From Amoebidium appalachense (lineage: Eukaryota; Ichthyosporea), in assembly GCA_963693365.1 (NCBI GenBank), contig CAVNZM010000001.1, forward strand, positions 744,001-808,000: 64,000 nt of DNA. Reading direction: 5' to 3'. Each line of letters opens with the position of its first letter. Positions within the stretch are counted from its first letter, which is position 1. Under the pieces are notes generated by a model, which made no database searches, had not been told where the DNA came from, and saw nothing but the letters and a program-made list of their open reading frames with translations. Below are positions 58,268 through 64,000 of this stretch, piece after piece. The position numbers and the translations under genes were made by a program.

Positions 58268-59330
58268 GTGGCAATACGGTGTAACATACCAATTACACTG
58301 TCAAGCCTTGCACTAGCTGCCGGCACACCCCCACCAGAACAAAAGAATGTGGTATGGGCACCGCTCCCTCACAACCCCATCATACAGTGTCAGTATTTTG
58401 GCTGGAAGCCTTTCAGTTTCGAATTACGAATACCCTCCTTCACTACTGAAGAAAGTGACGTGGAAGACAAATACGAATACGAATGCAAGGTGTTGTTGAC
58501 TAACACATCGGACCATCATGTGTACCTACTAGGCCCTGGTACGGAGGTGACCATGTTATTCCCTTGCAATATGATGACACTGTAACAATTTAGCACGTGC
58601 ATACCCCACCAATGGGCACATGCGGGAGACAACCCCACAAGCTGCCTTATTGGGCACCTCTGCTAAAACGAATATTCTTCTCACGAAGGAACAGAAGAAT
58701 GCCACGAACACGAACCACACACTCACCAGGCAGCTACTTACATCTAATGTATGTAAGAAGTAGGGTGTGTGAACGGGGGTAACTTCATGAACACCAACAC
58801 GAAAGAAAGCACAGCACAAAGCAGTTCCACGAATACGAATGGTTTTGGTATTCCACACAACGAACAGAACCTACAGTAGGGCCACCTACAAATGAAGCAG
58901 AGGATGGGGCACCATCCAGACCTGCACTGGAGGATATGAAGATACGAAGCGCGCTCACGAAGTTGCTTACAAAAGAAAGGGCGACTCCGACGACTTTTCT
59001 TTTTAGGCCAAGCCTCCAGAAGAATGTATTATGCCTGGAATCCCCCTGCTCAACGAAAATGGCTGGCAAATGGGATACGAAAACTGCTCACGAATGGAAG
59101 CATGTGTTTTCTGAAGGAGGCTTGCTTTGCCTACCCTCTTCTTATGAATTATGAACCGGGCTTTTACTGGTTCTGACGGGTGATATATTTCTTTATGTCG
59201 CCCAACGAAGAACACTTGGGCATTTTTATTCTGTTTTTCCCAGCTCCGATGATGCAGGGTTAAAGCTGAAAGGAAAGAAGTGCTCTTTGTTCATGAAAGA
59301 AGTGGCTTTTCCGGCCATGGTGACTCGCCT
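58268..59330 (+). pseudogene. Gypsy pol remnants
   Basis: Two readable islands. At 58268-58585, a 105-residue frame ends with VLLTNTSDHHVYLLGPGTEV, like the linker after the protease in Gypsy polyproteins. At 59179-59313, DIFLYVAQRRTLGHF...AGLKLKGKKCSLFMKEVAF follows the Gypsy RT pattern after the YxDD box, with the box itself lost. Sequence between is not readable as pol. No integrase or RNase H was found. Both islands are on the plus strand, matching LTR, primer site and TATA. Confidence 0.6.
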
Positions 59331-59834
59331 TACAGTCTTAAGGTAGAACCGGGATAAGGAGCAGCGGCTAAGCCTTGAAGCTATCCACCACTACCTGAGC
59401 TACGAAGTGACCTAAGGCTCGAGTTATATTCATTATCGAATGTTTGGTATGATCATTCATCCACACAACCAAATTACTCGCAATTGAAAACGAATCTGCG
59501 GGAGTATCCTAAAAAGGAAAAATTCCCAAAAAGGAAAATACTACTTCTACAGAAAAGCCAAACACAGAGACGAAGGCTTAGCGAATTATTCGCACGCACA
59601 CTCTGCAACAATCTTCGCCACGAAAATGAAATCACAGAAGAATGCTGCATGAATTTACGTTTTGGCAAATGAAGAAGTGCTCATAGACGTGCACAACGCT
59701 ATTCCACCGTCCTTGCTCTGTTCTGTCCAGCAGCTCGGCACACACAAGAATTCTCGCTGAAGGTTGTTTATCGCCTCTCAGCCTGGTGGTTTGCTTGTCT
59801 AACGACACCACCAGGCTCCCGACAAGGGGGGGAG

Positions 59835-60314
59835 TGTAAACAACTGTACACATGAACTGTACATGTTTACTAAAGAATGTGATCTACTAGCACACGATTC
59901 GTGCTTTGTCATGAATATCACATAAATATTATGTCCGCACCAATAGGACTCACTCTGACCTAAGAATTGAACCATATATGGTTCTTCCGCTGCATACCAC
60001 ATAAACGAAGTGAACCAATAAGAGGTTTGCATAAATAGGACAAAGGTCTGACTGGCTCGGACCGCACCAGAATCACGAATGGCATGTTGCCACCCGCGCT
60101 GGCCGCGGATGAACCAATCCTGGGCCTTGATCCGAAACCTGGGGGCTATATAAGAAAGCCGTCCCAGTACGGGGATCACATCAGTGAAGTCTGAGACAGA
60201 CTGAGTCGGCCCATAGTAAAAGCAACCTGGCCGCGTGTGCCTTTCTACCCGTTCTCTGTCTTTATTTTGATTCAGTTGTACTCTGCCTTATCCTAACTAG
60301 TCCAACTGTTTACA
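59835..60314 (+). repeat. Gypsy-like element 3' LTR (480 bp)
   Basis: Same sequence as the 5' LTR at a constant offset of 3,079 bases; followed by target duplication GACGT. Confidence 0.95.
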
Positions 60315-61385
60315 GACGTGGAACGACGGGTGGTGGGGCAACCAGCAAAGTCAGAATCCGAGTAGCACTCAAGGATGGGCACCTTGCTGTTGGGGGTCTT
60401 CTTCTTGTAGTAGAGGCCGAGGTTGATGGTGCCGAGCAGGTAACGAACGACACGGAGGAGAAGCTCCCAGGCAGTCTTGGTGGGCTTGGAGCTGAATCGG
60501 CCGAGGTAGCCAATGGCATACGAGATGTCAGGCCGGGAGCACCGAGCAACCCACAGCAGACGGCCGAGGAGTTCATGGTAGGGGACGGTGGTGGGCAGGG
60601 AGGAGAGGGAGGTCTCGTTGATGATGGTGCCCACGGAATGGGGTGGCCTTGGGCTTGGCATCGACCAGGTTGAAGTCGGTGATGATGTCCTTGATGTAGG
60701 AGGACTGCAGCAGCTTGAGGGAGTCACGGGTGTACAGCAGTTGGGTGCCGAGGAAGATGTCTGGCAGACCGACCTTGCACTCGGCAGACTTCGTGATGTG
60801 AAGAACAAGCTCCTGCATGATGGTGGAGTGCCGTGTGCAGGTGATGATGGCATCATCAACGTAGTTGCCCGAACGGATGATGTGCCCGTTGGGGAACCGG
60901 CGGAAGTAGACACACGGATCGGAACGGAGACGGGTGAGGCCGTGGGCAATGAGAATGGAGTTGAAGAACTCGTACCATGCCAGGGATGCCTGCTTGAGTC
61001 CGTAGAGGGCCTTCTTGAGTTTCCAGACTTTGTGTTCATTGCCAGGGAGGATAAAACCAGGAGGTTGCTCCATGTACAGAGTCTCGTCGAGGGGGCTGTT
61101 GAGGAAGGCCGTGCTGATGTCGAGTTGATGGATCTCGTGGTCCTGTTGCACACCGAGGGCAAGCAGGGCACGGACGGAGGAGGACATGACGACGGGGGAA
61201 GAGTTGTCACCGTAGTCAACACCGTAGACTTGGGTGAAACCCTTGGCCACACCACGACCCTTGATCTTGGTGTCACCAGCAGAGTTGAGGACCTTCTCCG
61301 TGACAATCCACTTGAATCGGATGATGTTGGCATCGGAGGGGGGCTCAACTGCGTCGAAGATGTCCTTGTCGATGAAAGCCTTCGT
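60315..61385 (-). pseudogene. Copia B reverse transcriptase, frameshifted
   Basis: From AFIDKDIFDAVEPP (61385) through FKWIVTEKVLNS, QLDISTAFLNSPL, YGLKQASLAWYEF, NYVDDAIITCT and FLGTQLLYTRDSL. A one-base change near 60632 moves the frame; the next frame carries INETSLSSL, LLGRLLWVARCSRPD and ECYSDSDFAGC to the insertion point. Truncated upstream: gag, protease and integrase are missing. Confidence 0.9.
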
Positions 61386-61392
61386 GCGTGTG

Positions 61393-61533
61393 TCTGCTGG
61401 CTGCAGATGTACGTTTCCTTTTCACGTTCATGAACCAGCGACTGTGGGCACTACTTTTGCTGTTAGCACTATAGCTATCATCCCCTCCACCAATCGTTCA
61501 AGCTATTTTCTGCTTCTCTAGACTTCATAAGTT
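61393..61533 (+). repeat. Dispersed 141-bp repeat, copy 2
   Basis: Same block as 11290-11430, from TCTGCTGGCTGCAGATG to CTTCATAAGTT. It adjoins the truncated copia B end. Confidence 0.88.
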
Positions 61534-61617
61534 CTGGTCCGTGTTTCCGTCCTTACTATGTTTGAGGTTGGTTCTGTCGACTCTTTTTTTGCCACTCTCA
61601 GTCAGCCCCCTCAGTCC

Positions 61618-61650
61618 CCCCCCCCCCCCCCCCCCCGCCTCCCCCCCACT
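61618..61650. repeat. C tract
   Basis: About 19 C, then CGCCTCCCCCCC. Confidence 0.9.
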
Positions 61651-61743
61651 TCTCGCAAGTAGGATGAGCTAATTCTTAGCTCGAGTTCCTTTACAGGTTT
61701 TGCCAAGGTTGGCCCATGAAGTCATCAGCAGCTATAAGGCTAC

Positions 61744-62040
61744 GTTATCATCTAGAGGTGGGTACCGGCTCTTTGTCCTATGGCTGCTGTTGTTTCCGCT
61801 TTTCGTTTCATAGGTGGGTACCGGCTCTTTGTCCTGTTAAGGTAAATAAAGTATGGAGGCAAGACCCTGTGGGTCTGGGGCTCTTTGTCCTATGGCTGCT
61901 GTTGTTTCCGTGTTTCGTTTCTGTTTTGCTCTTATAGCACATGAATGATCATGTGCATGTTTAGCAACCATAGGTGGATACCGGCTCTTTGTCCTGTTAA
62001 GGTAAATAAAGTATGGAGGCAAGACCCTGTGGGTCTGGCA
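61744..62040. repeat. Direct repeats, about 160-bp offset
   Basis: ACCGGCTCTTTGTCCTGTTAAGG followed by AATAAAGTATGGAGGCAAG and CCCTGTGGGTCTGG occurs at about 61819 and 61980. CTCTTTGTCCTATGGCTGCTG occurs at about 61770 and 61881. The AATAAA in each copy could be a polyadenylation signal, so a short duplicated 3' end is possible. Confidence 0.7.
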
Positions 62041-63283
62041 CCTCGTCGTCGTCATCGATCGTCAAAGGTTCATGTGGGGTGGGTGGTGGTCCCCGGGGGG
62101 GGGGGGGGGGGGGGAGGGGGGGGGGGGGAGGGAGGGAGGTGGGGGTTTAAGATATCATCACGACAACCTCCAGCTATCCAACAGATGACTTTAAGGATGA
62201 TGACGGTCTTTTTAGTGTGACTTTTAGAACATCCTGAAAGATGGCTTTAAAATTGCATCAAGAAATCTTCCGGTGCTCTTACCAGAACTATGAATATATA
62301 ATTATTCTATCTATGGGAGCGACCATATATAACGTTAGGCCGTCCTAAAGCCGTCTAAAGTGTATATTAATTGTGTCTTTTCCTCAATTGATGATGAATC
62401 TATATTATGAGGTAAATACGTCTCACGCATATCTTGTTTGTGTCGACTCACTTCGGGAAGTCACAGGGAGATGACAGCTTTTTTGCTCATCAACGGAATC
62501 CACGGAGGGAAGAGTTTGTTCGCTTCCCATATTACACGAGAAGTGAGTTGTGTTTCAAATCGTGTGGCACGTGGCAAATAGCAGTAGACTGAGGGTGCGG
62601 GTTTTATTTTAACGAAGTTCGCGACACGCTCCGAAGTTGTTGCTATGTACGTTTGTGTGTGTGTTACGTTTATGCATATATTTGAGCCACTGCGGGTGAA
62701 TCTTGAGTTCATGTGTTCCGGTGTGTGCAAACGTGCCGGTGGTGGTGGTCACGGTTGTGGTAGTTGGGAGAGGAGGGGGGGGGGGGGGGGGGGAGGTCAT
62801 TAATTTGGGCGTCACAAGGTTTGGCAGCCGAAAAAATTCATATTCAATATTAGATACATAAGCATCCGCGAGAAAAACGCCCCCCGTTGGGCTCCGTGCA
62901 GACTGAAGCTTAGACATCCTCGTGGCCAGATGGGGCAATCTAGTCACTCTCGCGGCCTCCTACCAGTTTTTCTGTACTTATATAGGCCGAGACTTTTTTC
63001 CTTGCCATGCAAATGTCTCCGTTATATGTGCGACCTTATATACCAATCTTTTCAACACTTGTATTTTGGTTTATTGAGGCAAGCTCCAAAATACGGTTTA
63101 CAGACTTTCTTGGTTTTTCACAGTGTCAGTGTTGTAAAGAACATGTTTTTATGCTTGTCTCGTCCGAGTGATTGTTTCCTTTTCCCCGGGATATATCTGC
63201 GCGCGCGATATCTCACTTTTTTGTATTCTTTCATGAGCACATCAACGTCATTATAAAAAAAAAACAAATACATACGGGCAGGA
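62041..63283. other. Unassigned, with two G tracts; no gene seen
   Basis: G tracts at about 62096-62132 and 62775-62793. Otherwise non-repetitive sequence without a recognisable coding region, apart from short open frames of unremarkable composition. Confidence 0.4.
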
Positions 63284-64000
63284 GCCACCAAAACCGATTA
63301 CAACTCGGTCTAGTGATCTGTGGTATCTGATGTTTTGATTGGCTAATTGGTGCCCGTGTGCGGGCAGCCAACCGCTAACTGCTAAAACACGAAAGTGAAG
63401 CCTACATGGTTATGTTGGTATCGAACACCCATCCTACGTGTTTACCCAGAAAAAATATTTATGTCAATAATTTCCACAAATAAAACCTCTATGAAAACTA
63501 CTCCGGGACGTGTGTTGCCTCTAGGGGGACATCCCCTTGGACGAAAGTGAACCTGCAATGGTTGTAAACCACGGCACGAGAGCAGTATGCTTGCTCCAAA
63601 GGTTTCACTTAAGAATAGAGGCGAATACACGTATGGTGGTGGCAGCAATGGAGGCCGGACGAAGTCGGGTATAGATCAGGAAGCAGTCGGAGGACCACCT
63701 GCCGAGTTGTTTGATCCGGGAGTCGTCGACCCCGGCCTCAGCCAGTGCTGTGGCCCCCCCGATGCGTAGGCTGTGTCCGGCAAACCGGGAGGGTGAGAGG
63801 CCTGCCCGGGAGAGGAGGGCACGGAAATCGGCAGAGAAAGCACTCTTGGTGTAGGGGATGCCACCGAGACTGAAGAGGGGGTCGTCGGGTTGACCGGACG
63901 TTGTATCCAGGAACTGCCGGAGGAGATGGGCTGGGGAGAAGTGGGTGAGGGGCAGGGCAGCTAGGGTGACGTTGACACCTCGGGCCTGTACATCCGTCTT
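63284..64000 (-). mobile_element. DIRS-like element, second copy, cut by the window edge
   Basis: Part of repeat A (63284-63485, truncated outer end), repeat B (about 63486-63575) and the recombinase 3' half, in the same order and strand as 29660-28930. There is no second B repeat to the left, so the outer end is truncated. Differs from the first copy by scattered bases (repeat A about 90 percent alike, coding part closer). Confidence 0.85.
63605..64000 (-). CDS. DIRS-like tyrosine recombinase, C-terminal part (partial)
   Basis: Same frame as 29252-29647: TGA stop at 63607-63605. Upstream are the FLIYTR tyrosine, the GRW tryptophan and the HSLR His/Arg pair; the HSLR leucine codon differs silently (CTC to CTA). 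I see no stop or frameshift up to the window edge, so this copy may be better preserved than the first. The first catalytic Arg lies beyond the edge. Confidence 0.75.
   Translation of the reverse strand, partial: KTDVQARGVNVTLAALPLTHFSPAHLLRQFLDTTSGQPDDPLFSLGGIPYTKSAFSADFRALLSRAGLSPSRFAGHSLRIGGATALAEAGVDDSRIKQLGRWSSDCFLIYTRLRPASIAATTIRVFASILK

Larger units (their letters stand above)
56756..60314 (+). mobile_element. LTR retrotransposon with decayed Gypsy-like interior
   Basis: 3,559 bp, LTRs 56756-57235 and 59835-60314 (480 bp each, no difference seen), TGTAAACA...TGTTTACA ends, target duplication GACGT (56751-56755, 60315-60319). Primer site TGGCGACCGCG follows the 5' LTR and polypurine tract AAGGGGGGGAG precedes the 3' LTR. 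The interior has no intact gene but keeps traces of Ty3/Gypsy pol. Identical LTRs with a ruined interior indicate recent movement with proteins supplied by another element. The interior is strikingly rich in CGAA. Confidence 0.94.
56037..61385 (-). mobile_element. Ty1/copia family B fragment, split by a Gypsy-like element
   Basis: RT-RNase H in two pieces, 61385-60315 and 56755-56345, interrupted at RRST|TSGYVIL by the element 56756-60314 with target duplication GACGT. Downstream (56344-56037) is a 3' UTR related to that of family C. The 5' side is truncated at about 61385, next to the dispersed 141-bp repeat. No LTR of this copy is visible. Confidence 0.9.

Noticed and set aside
59799-60179. 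126-codon minus-strand frame, also present at the left LTR
   Set aside because: Lies within the 480-bp LTRs of the Gypsy-like element, antisense to its TATA box; an LTR artefact.

Overview
This is a nuclear-type eukaryotic window made almost entirely of repeats. The evidence for a eukaryote is spliced genes with GT-AG introns, four classes of retrotransposon, satellite arrays, long CA/GT/GA microsatellites and about 30 long pure C or G tracts. I cannot name the organism. The mix of Ty1/copia, DIRS-like, LINE and Gypsy elements beside small multi-exon genes fits an alga or another protist with an inflated genome. The 500-N gap, a palindrome ending at it and an organellar rRNA on its far side show that part of the window is a scaffold join.

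Layout. 1-2749: the 3' end of a Ty1/copia family A element, then a decayed, oppositely oriented gag of the same family. 2750-10400: three tandem-repeat fields (about 359 bp, about 188 bp, and a 182-bp satellite with a 918-bp higher-order period) separated by G tracts and a 1.4-kb CA-rich block. 10900-13950: small repeats, then an unrecognised spliced host gene (11653-13586) followed by three covarying hairpins. 14497-16743: a near-perfect 1.1-kb inverted repeat carrying a LINE ORF1-like reading frame, ending at the N gap. 17245-18990: the 5' part of an organellar (probably mitochondrial) large-subunit rRNA on the minus strand. 19284-21803: fragments of copia family C and of a copia A LTR. 23775-26794: two GT31-like glycosyltransferase genes on the minus strand, then a solo copia A LTR with a perfect target duplication. 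28577-31102: a DIRS-like tyrosine-recombinase element with split direct repeats. 32276-39037: a full copia A element (A1) inserted at the end of a broken LINE (39045-40735). 41532-54652: a second copia A element (A2), split by a third full copy (A3, 46029-52777) in the opposite orientation. 54795-61385: fragments of copia families C and B; family B is split by a 3.56-kb LTR element with Gypsy remnants (56756-60314). 63284-64000: a second, edge-truncated DIRS-like copy.

How it fits together. Five-base target duplications date the insertions relative to one another: A3 into A2 (CTGGC), A2 into its site (CTATG), A1 (GTGTG), the solo LTR (GGTAT) and the Gypsy-like element into copia B (GACGT). 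The three copia A copies have nearly the same gag-protease-integrase-RT-RNase H content. Each has a different length (10, 11 or 12) of one C homopolymer between integrase and reverse transcriptase, so none reads through in one frame. Only three loci look like host protein genes. No prokaryotic operon, CRISPR array or tRNA gene could be supported.
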